Source: JACJVV01 sp964581515 (GTDB lineage Archaea; Nanobdellota; Nanobdellia; Woesearchaeales; JACJVV01). From it: a stretch of 7,511 nt of DNA. This document shows, piece after piece, positions 1 to 7,234 of this stretch. The notes under the pieces were generated by a model. That model searched no databases and was not told the origin of the DNA. It saw only the letters and a program-made list of their open reading frames with translations. Within the stretch, counting starts at the first letter, position 1; every line of letters starts with the position of its first letter. The stretch covers positions 1 through 7,511 of the forward strand of contig CAZOOV010000019.1 of NCBI GenBank assembly GCA_964581515.1, read 5' to 3'. Made by a program: the position numbers and the translations under genes.

Positions 1-1514
1 ATGTTTGAGCTAGGATATACTCTTTCTAAAGATAAAGATGGATTTGATATTTCACTCTCCTGCCATTTCAATATTGGATAGTCAGATCCATTATTATAAT
101 CGCTCCAGGTATTAACAAAGTCCCAGGATGCCATTGGCGATACTGAGATGTTGTAGAAATAGACTTCATTGTCTTGTATTACTTCACAATTACCACCACC
201 TATAAAACCAATACAGTCATTTGGATTACCTGAATGATTATTCCAATAAGAATTCTCAATGGTACCTCCATTGAGACTACCTAATAAACCACCAGGTATA
301 GATCCAGATACATTACTTGAAGTAAAAGAATTATTTACTATACCTGAAAGCTCTCCAACAAGACCACCTGCATAAAAATTACTACTTGTTATTGTACCTA
401 TAAAATAAGAATTATTGAGCATCCCAAATAACTCACCAACAAGACCACCTGCAAATTGAGCTGATGCAGTAATATTCATAGAAGCATATGAATCAAAAAT
501 ATTTCCCTCTCCAGGACTATCACTTCCAAAAAATCCCCCTACATCATTGCCTCCCTTAATTGCACCAGTAGCGTAAGATCCAATAATATTACCCTTGAAT
601 GAGCCGGCAAAACTACCAACATTATTTGATCCATTGATATGTACATTAATTAAGCCCACATCAGTAATATTAGCAACATTACAATTACTAAACAAACCAA
701 CATTAGTTTCTCCAGATCTGTTTATGAATAAATCACTTATAGTATAATTCATTCCATCAAGATTCCCTGTGAATGTACCAACAGGATCAAAGCCAGCACC
801 ACCGTTCCAAGTTGTTGTATTTGAACAATTAATATCATTCATCAATATATAACTAGAATTAAGACTTTCATTCATGGCTTGGAGATCTGTACAATTTGTT
901 ATCTGGAAAGGAGCTGAAGGACCACCATCTCCTCCTGAAAATGCAAGTGTAGAAAATCCTCTTGAAGGTTCTGCTATTGGTTCTTCATCGATCTTTACTA
1001 CTTCATCGCTTATTCTTCTTACTCTTTCTTCGCTTACAACAACTTCACTTTCCTGCTCTACTTTTGCCCTATCCAATATCGCAGACTGCTCTGCTTTTAT
1101 CAGACGCTTCTTAGGACTTTTAAGCTCACCAGCCATAATAAATTTAAACACAACTTCACCATTTTCTTCAGATGAAATATCATAGACAACATTGAGCTCA
1201 CCATTGCCTTCCATCTCATGAATTAATATTTCTTCATTACCGATGAAATAGAGTTCAATCTTCTGCCCTACAAAATCACCTTTGAACTGAACACCTATGA
1301 CATCACTTTCTTTATCAACAAATTCATAGAAAGTCCTTATCTCATAAGTTTCAGAAGTTGCCTCAAAGTCACGGGCTTCTTTAGAATCAGAATCATAAAC
1401 TGCTCTTCCAGTAAAATTAGAATTATAATCTAGAGTAAAAGCAGTAGCTAGCAAAATCATACATATAGTCGTGACTATGCCGAAAGGGATTTTCACCGTC
1501 CGGTTATAACTCAT
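1..1514 (-). CDS. Surface protein with N-terminal membrane anchor and GLUG-type repeats (3' end outside window)
   Basis: The frame stays open from the ATG at 1514 to the window edge, giving 504 codons with no stop, so the C-terminus is missing. Residues 9-26 form a hydrophobic anchor or signal segment, followed by FTGRAV at 34-39, a box shared with the upstream protease. Residues about 45-128 look like a beta-sandwich. Residues about 128-190 are a highly charged Lys/Arg/Glu linker that may be helical. From about 202 a repeat domain begins. Turns of the form GG(L/F)xG recur near 272, 299, 325, 356, 383 and 408, 25-31 residues apart, often followed by N-S-Y/F. The domain ends in YPILKW at 479-484. 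Both traits are typical of GLUG-motif beta-helix proteins, often exported and linked to adhesion. N-X-S/T sequons are frequent, which fits a glycosylated archaeal surface protein. The start lies one base after the protease stop, with AAAAGGA upstream. Function is not known; adhesion or being a protease substrate is inference. Confidence 0.85.
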   Translation of the reverse strand, partial: MSYNRTVKIPFGIVTTICMILLATAFTLDYNSNFTGRAVYDSDSKEARDFEATSETYEIRTFYEFVDKESDVIGVQFKGDFVGQKIELYFIGNEEILIHEMEGNGELNVVYDISSEENGEVVFKFIMAGELKSPKKRLIKAEQSAILDRAKVEQESEVVVSEERVRRISDEVVKIDEEPIAEPSRGFSTLAFSGGDGGPSAPFQITNCTDLQAMNESLNSSYILMNDINCSNTTTWNGGAGFDPVGTFTGNLDGMNYTISDLFINRSGETNVGLFSNCNVANITDVGLINVHINGSNNVGSFAGSFKGNIIGSYATGAIKGGNDVGGFFGSDSPGEGNIFDSYASMNITASAQFAGGLVGELFGMLNNSYFIGTITSSNFYAGGLVGELSGIVNNSFTSSNVSGSIPGGLLGSLNGGTIENSYWNNHSGNPNDCIGFIGGGNCEVIQDNEVYFYNISVSPMASWDFVNTWSDYNNGSDYPILKWQESEISNPSLSLERVYPSSN

Positions 1515-1515
1515 C

Positions 1516-4500
1516 TTACATCCTTTTGCTATTTTGATTCGCTAAAATTTCTATTGCTTGCGATACTGCATTTGGATCAGCGGTCGCAAATCTCTGCCTT
1601 ATGGCATTAGGATCATTAATGCTATAATTTTGTGCAAACCTAAGTATGTTTGCCACTTGTTGAATAGTAGGATTATTCGTTATCTCTGAAGCTACCTGGT
1701 CGACCATCTGCGTGTCCCAGCCAAGCTTCTTGAGTGCCATTGCTATATAATTCAGGTTATTGCCTTTTGACATCTGCTTTATGAAATAATCAGTCAACTG
1801 CTTCTTCTGAGAGTTTGGTTCACTACTTAATTCTTCAACTTCTTTTGTACTTTTCAAGTAAAAGAAACCTCCCACTCCAAGTCCAAGTATTATCAATACA
1901 ACAATCGCTATGATAACATAGTTCAATATTGAGCTTGGCTCTTCAGTATCAGGCTGAGGCTGAGGTTGTGGCTCGGGTTCTGGCTCAGGTTCTGGCTCGG
2001 GTTCTGGCTCAGGAGTAACAGTGCCATTATCAGGTTCAGTAGCTGGTTCAGGTACTGAATGACAAGTATTACTATACCAATAACCATGCACCCTTCCACA
2101 GCTTGCCTTGTCATAACATAGACCAAGATTATATTCATCACAAGTAGGAACAGTAGTATTAGTCTGATTGCTACGAGTTTGATTTGTCGTATTAGTCTGA
2201 TTAGTCTGATTAGTGGGGTTCACTACAGGTGTCACAGTCGTATTACGTACGCTGACAATTTCAGGAGCAATCCTTCTTATCTTCATCTCATAATGACTAT
2301 ATATTATCAAACATTCATCCATGCAATCATCATAATCTTCTTGTGCATCCTCTTTACATTCTTCTTTATCATCTTTACAATCATCATCACAATCATCTTC
2401 ATCATCACTGTCTTCTATAAGATCACATACTTCTTTACAAGCAGTATTCACATCATCACAAGTACTCTCATTATCATCAAAATCATCTTCACAATCATCT
2501 TCGCAAGTATATTCTTCATCTTCTATCAATTCATCAAGGAAGATCTCAGTATCATAATAATTATCATCATTAAGGTCGAGTTTGATTGTCTCTCCTTCTT
2601 CAAGATTAAATGAGATATAATCTTCACCTTCTCCTTCAAAGTCTATCTCACCTTCATCATACTCTTCGACCCATAACTCGACTTCTACTGTATCATCATC
2701 ACAATCATCATAATCATCATCACATTCATCAAGACAATCTCCGCCTGTATCAAACTCATCTTCACAATCATCCTTACAGTCTGCCTGATCATCTTTAGTA
2801 TCATCTCTTTCACTCTTACAATCATCTTTACAGTCTTTTCTATCATCACTATCACTATATGATTCACAACCTATCTTACAAAGATCATAATCAGTACTGT
2901 AGTCAAAGTCATCTTCACAAGTATCTTCACATGAATCTTTATTGTCTTCACATATATCCTGACACTCATCAAGCTTATTACTACAATTATTATCAACTAT
3001 GAATCCAAGAGTATCATTCATACCGACAGTATATTTTTTCTGCTTGTCAGTTATATTAATCATCTTATAGATCCCAAGATTGATGTCAAATGTATAAGTC
3101 CAAGCTGAGGTAAATCCTTCAGTACTAATTGTTCCATTAATATAAGCTGAGCCTCCTTTTTTTGCATCGAATGTGAAAGTGCTTGTTCCTGAACCACCTG
3201 CAAGAACCGTGAATGAGTCTGAAGTAGAGGAGGTTGATTGCATAAGCGTAGTAGAATAGGAATCCAGACTGATTATAACTGTAGCATTCTCATTATTGTT
3301 GTTTGTAATTGCTGCTAATATATTGAAAGTATCATTGACATATATTTTTGAGATATTTTGCTCACTCATCTTTGATAGCGATGCAGTTAGATAATTGCTC
3401 TTGACAGTAACAGTTGTGTTGGAAGATGTTGTTGTTGATCCATTAGTGACTGTCACTTCTATTATATTTGCACCAGATGTCCTAAAGTATGTATTAAAAG
3501 TATAATTTGCTATGCTTTGGGATGATATTGTTGCTGTTACAGGTGTTATATTATAATAACCCTGACTATCATATACTTTTACAGATACATTTCCTGAGAA
3601 AGTTACAGGGTTTCCATTGAACAAGGCAACCATGATAGTTTCAAGCTCTCCGAAATATATACTGGAGTCATTTACACTAACAGATGATATAGCTACATAT
3701 TCAATATCTCCTGAAATAGTAAATGGTAATACCTCAGTGATTGTATAATTAGCTAGTTCAGTTCCAGTGCAATGCTGACATGTACTTCCAACACTAATAT
3801 CAAATGTAAGATTACATGATTTAGTGAGATTGTTTGCAGCAGTCTTATATAATAATATACTTCTGTTTGCAGAAGATAAATTGTTCAAGTCAGATAATGT
3901 GAAACTTGATGAGTTCAAAGAGACATAATCATCGCAAACATCATCAATGCTAGCAGTTACGTTGAGATCTGCTTGTACTGATCCTGCTTTTGTAAACGCT
4001 ACATCAACAGTTACATTGTTTGTAGCACTAACTACTGAATTTGATGTTGATGCTGATGCAGCTGCTTTGTAGACGACGGAGACATTGTCACTTAGAAAAC
4101 CTACATTATTATCAACTGAATAAACTATGCTTATACTCTTCTTGCCTTCAGTAGAACCACTTAAGTCTGTTGTCATACTTTTTTCTGAGTCAGTCAAAGT
4201 TACTTGTGTTCCAGCAATAGATATTCCTTCTGAAGGCGTTCCATAAAGATTCACATCATAACCAAGTGTACTTCCGTAATTATACAATGACAAGTAATCA
4301 TCATATGCATCTGCAACTTCAAGCCTGTTGAGAAGCATGTTCCTATTTCCTCTGACATCAAACTTAATCTCAGCTTCATCATCTATGAAGATGAACTTGT
4401 CATACATTGACACAGATAAATTGCTGAGTACAGTTATATTATATACATCTCCTGTTGGGCTTGAATTAGTTCCATTCACACTGTATAATGTAAGTGTGTA

Positions 4501-6828
4501 TGTTCCAGATTCATTAAGCAACAATATATTGCTTCCACTAGAAGATACTGCACTTCCATCAGTAGTCATTGAATAATATGTATAGGAATTATTATTTACC
4601 GCTTCAGTATCTCCTGAACTTGAACTCAAAGTCACATTCCTTGTAGGAGTGTCTACAACTAGTTCAAACTCATCGATTGCAGATGATTCAGAAATCCTTA
4701 CAAAAGGAAGTAAAGACTCATTAGCATTGAAAACCAGATTAGGTGTGTAACTAGTATTTTGAATAAGGAAATCTATGTATTCTTTTGACGCTCCTGTGAA
4801 AGGATAATCGTAAACATTTGAAAAGTTGAGTTCTGAATCATAATCTGAGTAATAATTTCCTTCAAGAGATGCATATTCCAATTCAAAATAACTAAACACT
4901 CCTAAATCATAATCATCACTTATTGTCAATGTTTGCACTGTGAAAACTACAGGAACATCTAATGAGACACCACTACCTCTTACTCTTAATGTTGTTGTAT
5001 AAGTTCCAGGAGTCGCTGTTGCAGGAAGATTTGATGTATCAATACTTGCAATCAACTGCTGAGTGTCAGATAAAGTAAACTGCATGCCTGAGCTTAGTCC
5101 ATTAAGTGTCACTGGCAAGTCTACAGAACCAACTGTGATATCATCCCATGTTATATTCACTAATACATCACTTACACCATTTGATGAAAGATCAATTACA
5201 AAGAATTTATCGACATCAGATAATGATACTTCTGCAGAGCTTGCAAAGACTTGGTCTTGTTCTATTATATTAGACATAAGGTCATTTATCTGAAGCATAC
5301 CATAACCAGTTGCATCATCAACTCCAGAAGAAGATAAGTCTTCTGCACTATCCTGTGCAAAATCTCTCAACTGATGAGATGATAATTTAGTAGATGTCTG
5401 TGAGAAGTACGCTTCTTGAACCATTGACAATAATCCTACTGCAAATGGTGTTGAAAATGATGTACCTGAAGTAGTATAATAATTATCATTTATGTTTGTT
5501 GTATTAATAGATTCTCCAGGAAGTGCAAATTCTACTTCAGAACCAAGACTGTTGAAAACAGACGGGCTCTTTGAATCATTTATTGAGGATATTGCAATTG
5601 CATCTGTAAAGCATGCAGGTATATATACATAGTCTGATGCATTGTTACCAGCTGATGCAAACACAGCAATTCCATTATCATACGCACGGTCTATTGCTAA
5701 CTCTAAAGGATCATAATCACAAGCACCAAGCAATCTTGGAGAACCTACACTTAAACTCATCATATCTACATCGTCGATTATTGCCATATCAATTGCTTCT
5801 ATAATATCTGACATAGAACCTGCTTGATTTACTTCAAGTATTTTATACATATACACTTCTGCGTCAGGAGCAACACTATGTAAAATTCCAGTAACCATAG
5901 TACCATGACCATGATTGTCAGTTGCAGTAGCATTTTTCTCATAACGTGTAAAGGAATAATCTATAGATAGATTATCAACAAATAATAATCCTTCTCCTGA
6001 GAATTTTATTATGTAAGTACATTCATCTGATGAACATGAAGCTATATCTAAATCTAGTTCTAATGAAGGTGAAATACTCTGTCCATCAAATGTAATATTA
6101 ACATCAGTCCTGTTTATATCAAGAGTTGCAGAATCAATAGTATGATTTCCATAAAGCGTAAAGCTTACTCTTTTGTATCCATCTGATAAGTCTAATACTT
6201 TTGTTGAAGCTCCATCTGTAAACTTATCAACTACTTGTGTTCTTGTTACGTATCCATAATCATTGTCCACCACTGATACTGATCTTTTTATGAAACAGTT
6301 AGCAGCTCCAGGTATGCAATTGAATTCTGAATGAGTATGGTCTACTCCTGTATCCATGATAGCAATCTTTACTCCATCACCAGTCTTCTGATAAGCACTT
6401 GGACCTTGCGTTTGCACTGCTGTAATATTTAGAGCAGTCATTGCAGACTGCCTTAATAATTCAATTGGTCTGTCGAGATATACTTTTGCACCTGTGCTCT
6501 CAAGTATCTCAATTATATCATCGCTTTGTGCAGATACAGAAACTGCATCAACAGACTTAAGTTCTTTTATAGAACCACTTGGAAGCAGACTTCTTATCTC
6601 TTCAATATCATTGCCATAATCTGCTAATGATATAATATATTTATTTTCTGATGATGATTCTGATAATGTCTTGTAAGCAAGAGTGCTCATTCTCCCTTCA
6701 TATCCATCAACACTGCTTGGCGCCTTTACTGCAAAACCAGTAATATCATTATCTGCAAAATAAACGAAGAAGACGCCAGCTAACATGACCATCATTATTC
6801 CCATTATTACATTCTTTGGTTCAGTCAT
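1516..6828 (-). CDS. Giant membrane-anchored subtilisin-like (S8) serine protease with Ig-like stalk and Cys/Asp-rich inserts
   Basis: This 1770-residue protein is a predicted active surface endopeptidase. Residues 7-25 are an N-terminal hydrophobic segment followed by ITGFAV (29-34). Residues about 62-128 resemble an I9-type propeptide. The S8 domain spans about 145-515, with catalytic D159 (MDTGVD), H308 (HGHGT), oxyanion N395 (SAGNN) and S457 (GTSFSTP) all present. About 110 extra residues (191-300) lie between Asp and His. Residues about 535-1255 form several Ig-like beta-sandwiches. Residues 1262-1522 are a beta domain interrupted by two Cys/Asp-rich inserts with 24 Cys. Next come seven N-glycosylation sequons (1529-1559), a 4-Cys module (1563-1589, ending GYWYSNTCH), an EP/QP spacer (1606-1626), a membrane helix (1634-1658) and a cytosolic domain (about 1675-1767) with a G-x(10)-ALKKLGW pattern. 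The start is fixed by AAGGTG eight bases upstream and an ATGA overlap with the regulator gene. Catalysis is well supported; substrate and stalk function are not known. Confidence 0.95.
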   Translation of the reverse strand: MTEPKNVIMGIMMVMLAGVFFVYFADNDITGFAVKAPSSVDGYEGRMSTLAYKTLSESSSENKYIISLADYGNDIEEIRSLLPSGSIKELKSVDAVSVSAQSDDIIEILESTGAKVYLDRPIELLRQSAMTALNITAVQTQGPSAYQKTGDGVKIAIMDTGVDHTHSEFNCIPGAANCFIKRSVSVVDNDYGYVTRTQVVDKFTDGASTKVLDLSDGYKRVSFTLYGNHTIDSATLDINRTDVNITFDGQSISPSLELDLDIASCSSDECTYIIKFSGEGLLFVDNLSIDYSFTRYEKNATATDNHGHGTMVTGILHSVAPDAEVYMYKILEVNQAGSMSDIIEAIDMAIIDDVDMMSLSVGSPRLLGACDYDPLELAIDRAYDNGIAVFASAGNNASDYVYIPACFTDAIAISSINDSKSPSVFNSLGSEVEFALPGESINTTNINDNYYTTSGTSFSTPFAVGLLSMVQEAYFSQTSTKLSSHQLRDFAQDSAEDLSSSGVDDATGYGMLQINDLMSNIIEQDQVFASSAEVSLSDVDKFFVIDLSSNGVSDVLVNITWDDITVGSVDLPVTLNGLSSGMQFTLSDTQQLIASIDTSNLPATATPGTYTTTLRVRGSGVSLDVPVVFTVQTLTISDDYDLGVFSYFELEYASLEGNYYSDYDSELNFSNVYDYPFTGASKEYIDFLIQNTSYTPNLVFNANESLLPFVRISESSAIDEFELVVDTPTRNVTLSSSSGDTEAVNNNSYTYYSMTTDGSAVSSSGSNILLLNESGTYTLTLYSVNGTNSSPTGDVYNITVLSNLSVSMYDKFIFIDDEAEIKFDVRGNRNMLLNRLEVADAYDDYLSLYNYGSTLGYDVNLYGTPSEGISIAGTQVTLTDSEKSMTTDLSGSTEGKKSISIVYSVDNNVGFLSDNVSVVYKAAASASTSNSVVSATNNVTVDVAFTKAGSVQADLNVTASIDDVCDDYVSLNSSSFTLSDLNNLSSANRSILLYKTAANNLTKSCNLTFDISVGSTCQHCTGTELANYTITEVLPFTISGDIEYVAISSVSVNDSSIYFGELETIMVALFNGNPVTFSGNVSVKVYDSQGYYNITPVTATISSQSIANYTFNTYFRTSGANIIEVTVTNGSTTTSSNTTVTVKSNYLTASLSKMSEQNISKIYVNDTFNILAAITNNNNENATVIISLDSYSTTLMQSTSSTSDSFTVLAGGSGTSTFTFDAKKGGSAYINGTISTEGFTSAWTYTFDINLGIYKMINITDKQKKYTVGMNDTLGFIVDNNCSNKLDECQDICEDNKDSCEDTCEDDFDYSTDYDLCKIGCESYSDSDDRKDCKDDCKSERDDTKDDQADCKDDCEDEFDTGGDCLDECDDDYDDCDDDTVEVELWVEEYDEGEIDFEGEGEDYISFNLEEGETIKLDLNDDNYYDTEIFLDELIEDEEYTCEDDCEDDFDDNESTCDDVNTACKEVCDLIEDSDDEDDCDDDCKDDKEECKEDAQEDYDDCMDECLIIYSHYEMKIRRIAPEIVSVRNTTVTPVVNPTNQTNQTNTTNQTRSNQTNTTVPTCDEYNLGLCYDKASCGRVHGYWYSNTCHSVPEPATEPDNGTVTPEPEPEPEPEPEPEPQPQPQPDTEEPSSILNYVIIAIVVLIILGLGVGGFFYLKSTKEVEELSSEPNSQKKQLTDYFIKQMSKGNNLNYIAMALKKLGWDTQMVDQVASEITNNPTIQQVANILRFAQNYSINDPNAIRQRFATADPNAVSQAIEILANQNSKRM
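1521..1527 (-). promoter_or_regulatory. Weak ribosome binding site of the GLUG-repeat gene
   Basis: The minus strand reads AAAAGGA, six bases before the ATG at 1514. It sits inside the last codons of the protease gene. The match is short, so coupling to protease translation (stop TAA, one base, then ATG) may matter more than this site. Confidence 0.45.
1970..2013. repeat. 12-bp tandem repeat encoding the EP spacer
   Basis: The unit GGCTC(G/A)GGTTCT occurs 3.7 times in a row with G and A alternating at one site, so the true period may be 24 bp. On the minus strand it encodes the Glu-Pro repeat of the protease; the adjoining 1951-1969 encodes Gln-Pro repeats built from a related unit. The peptide is a stiff extended spacer just outside the C-terminal membrane helix. 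In-frame length change is likely. Confidence 0.8.
2149..2220. repeat. Tandem N-glycosylation sequon repeat in the protease
   Basis: The minus strand encodes six NQT/NTT sequons in protease residues 1537-1560 (Asn 1540, 1543, 1546, 1549, 1554, 1557); another lies at N1529. The DNA shows a degenerate ATTAGTCTG repeat. If used, these sites would make a densely glycosylated stalk segment between the Cys/Asp-rich domain and the EP spacer. Confidence 0.75.
2308..2508 (-). other. Cys/Asp-rich insert 2 of the protease (10 Cys)
   Basis: This encodes residues 1441-1507. Cys positions are 1442, 1446, 1457, 1464, 1468, 1480, 1484, 1491, 1502 and 1506. Gaps are 3-10-6-3-11-3-6-10-3, an exact mirror image about the central 11-residue gap (1469-1479, Asp/Glu-rich). 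The sequence is dominated by Asp, Glu and Lys and predicted to be helical. No family name is recognised. Confidence 0.7.
2692..2988 (-). other. Cys/Asp-rich insert 1 of the protease (14 Cys)
   Basis: This encodes residues 1281-1379. Cys positions are 1282, 1289, 1293, 1300, 1304, 1317, 1321, 1333, 1337, 1351, 1355, 1365, 1369 and 1376, mostly as CX3C pairs, set in Asp/Glu/Lys-rich sequence. Gaps between Cys are 6-3-6-3-12-3-11-3-13-3-9-3-6, nearly a mirror image about the central 11. It is likely a helical hairpin with its turn near 1322-1332. The plus strand is correspondingly poor in G. Confidence 0.7.
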
Positions 6829-7079
6829 ATGTTTAGCACCTTCATAAAATCATTATTTTGTTCAGAATCGTTGTATGAATAAATCTTGAGCTTGCCTACA
6901 TTTGAGACAGTAACTATATTAGAAGAAACAAGAGCCCCAATCAGTCGGAGGGTTGTCGCGGCCGGGACTTGGGACTCCTGGGATAGTTGTGTTATGTGGT
7001 AGAATTTCTTCTTATTAGTATATAATACAGTCAGAAGCTTTACTATCTTTTTGTCCACTAAGTCACTCAAACCTACCAT
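6825..7079 (-). CDS. Small winged-helix DNA-binding protein, first gene of the surface-protease operon
   Basis: About 84 residues make up a minimal winged helix-turn-helix. An opening helix (DLVDKKIVKLLTVLY) is followed by a helix-turn-helix around ITQLSQESQVPAATTLRLIG and then a hydrophobic strand and wing ending GKLKIYSY. No ligand-binding domain, metal site or membrane helix is visible, so it resembles the compact archaeal MarR/ArsR-like regulators without matching a named family. Two in-frame ATGs exist, at 7085 and 7079. I chose 7079 because the TATA box centre lies about 27 bases upstream of it, the usual archaeal distance to a transcription start, and no Shine-Dalgarno precedes either ATG. 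The stop overlaps the protease start as ATGA, so it is translated just ahead of the protease and probably controls this operon. Autoregulation is inference. Confidence 0.85.
   Translation of the reverse strand: MVGLSDLVDKKIVKLLTVLYTNKKKFYHITQLSQESQVPAATTLRLIGALVSSNIVTVSNVGKLKIYSYNDSEQNNDFMKVLNI
6837..6842 (-). promoter_or_regulatory. Ribosome binding site of the protease
   Basis: The minus strand reads AAGGTG here, with eight bases between it and the ATG at 6828. It complements the 3' end of archaeal 16S rRNA and lies inside the regulator coding sequence. It confirms the protease start and allows re-initiation after the overlapping regulator stop. Confidence 0.7.
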
Positions 7080-7101
7080 TATCATTTATTATGAAGCGGT
7101 C

Positions 7102-7117
7102 TTTTATAAAGATTTCG
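7102..7117 (-). promoter_or_regulatory. BRE/TATA promoter of the regulator-protease-GLUG operon
   Basis: On the minus strand the sequence reads CGAAATCTTTATAAAA. The purine-rich CGAAAT fits an archaeal B recognition element and TTTATAAA (7103-7110) is a strong TATA box. The TATA centre is about 27 bases upstream of the ATG at 7079 and only about 21 upstream of the one at 7085, so transcription should begin at or next to 7079 and give a leaderless mRNA. A short inverted repeat, TCTTT-TAT-AAAGA (7100-7112), overlaps the box and might be an operator, but TATA boxes are self-complementary by nature. Confidence 0.7.
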
Positions 7118-7234
7118 TTTTTGAAAGATATAATTTGTAAATTAATTTTATTTTTTATAAATTAAGATAGTATTTCTTATATTAAATTAGTATTTTATTT
7201 TTAATAAGAAGAATATCATTTTTTAAATAAATAG

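Noticed and set aside
874..1185. Plus-strand open frame of 103 codons
   Set aside because: It lies opposite the GLUG-repeat gene, whose frame is open for 504 codons with anchor and repeat structure; the plus frame is Ser/Thr-rich shadow sequence.
1951..2013. Short regular repeats as a possible CRISPR array
   Set aside because: The unit is 12 bp with no spacers, lies in frame inside the protease and encodes EP/QP repeats.
2179..2613. Plus-strand open frame of 144 codons rich in Ile, Phe and Thr
   Set aside because: It is the complement of the Asp/Glu/Cys-coding stretch of the protease. Its hydrophobic look comes from reading GAT, GAA and TGT codons backwards, and it has no promoter or ribosome site.
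2308..2988. EGF-like or classic EF-hand calcium-binding repeats
   Set aside because: The Cys spacing is CX3C-based and mirror-symmetric, unlike EGF, and no 12-residue EF-hand loop with the usual Gly and Glu positions recurs. Calcium binding by the many Asp residues remains possible but unproven.
5284..6396. Inactive pseudoprotease because of the long Asp-His gap
   Set aside because: Asp, His, Ser and the oxyanion Asn are all present in standard motifs, so activity is the simpler reading.
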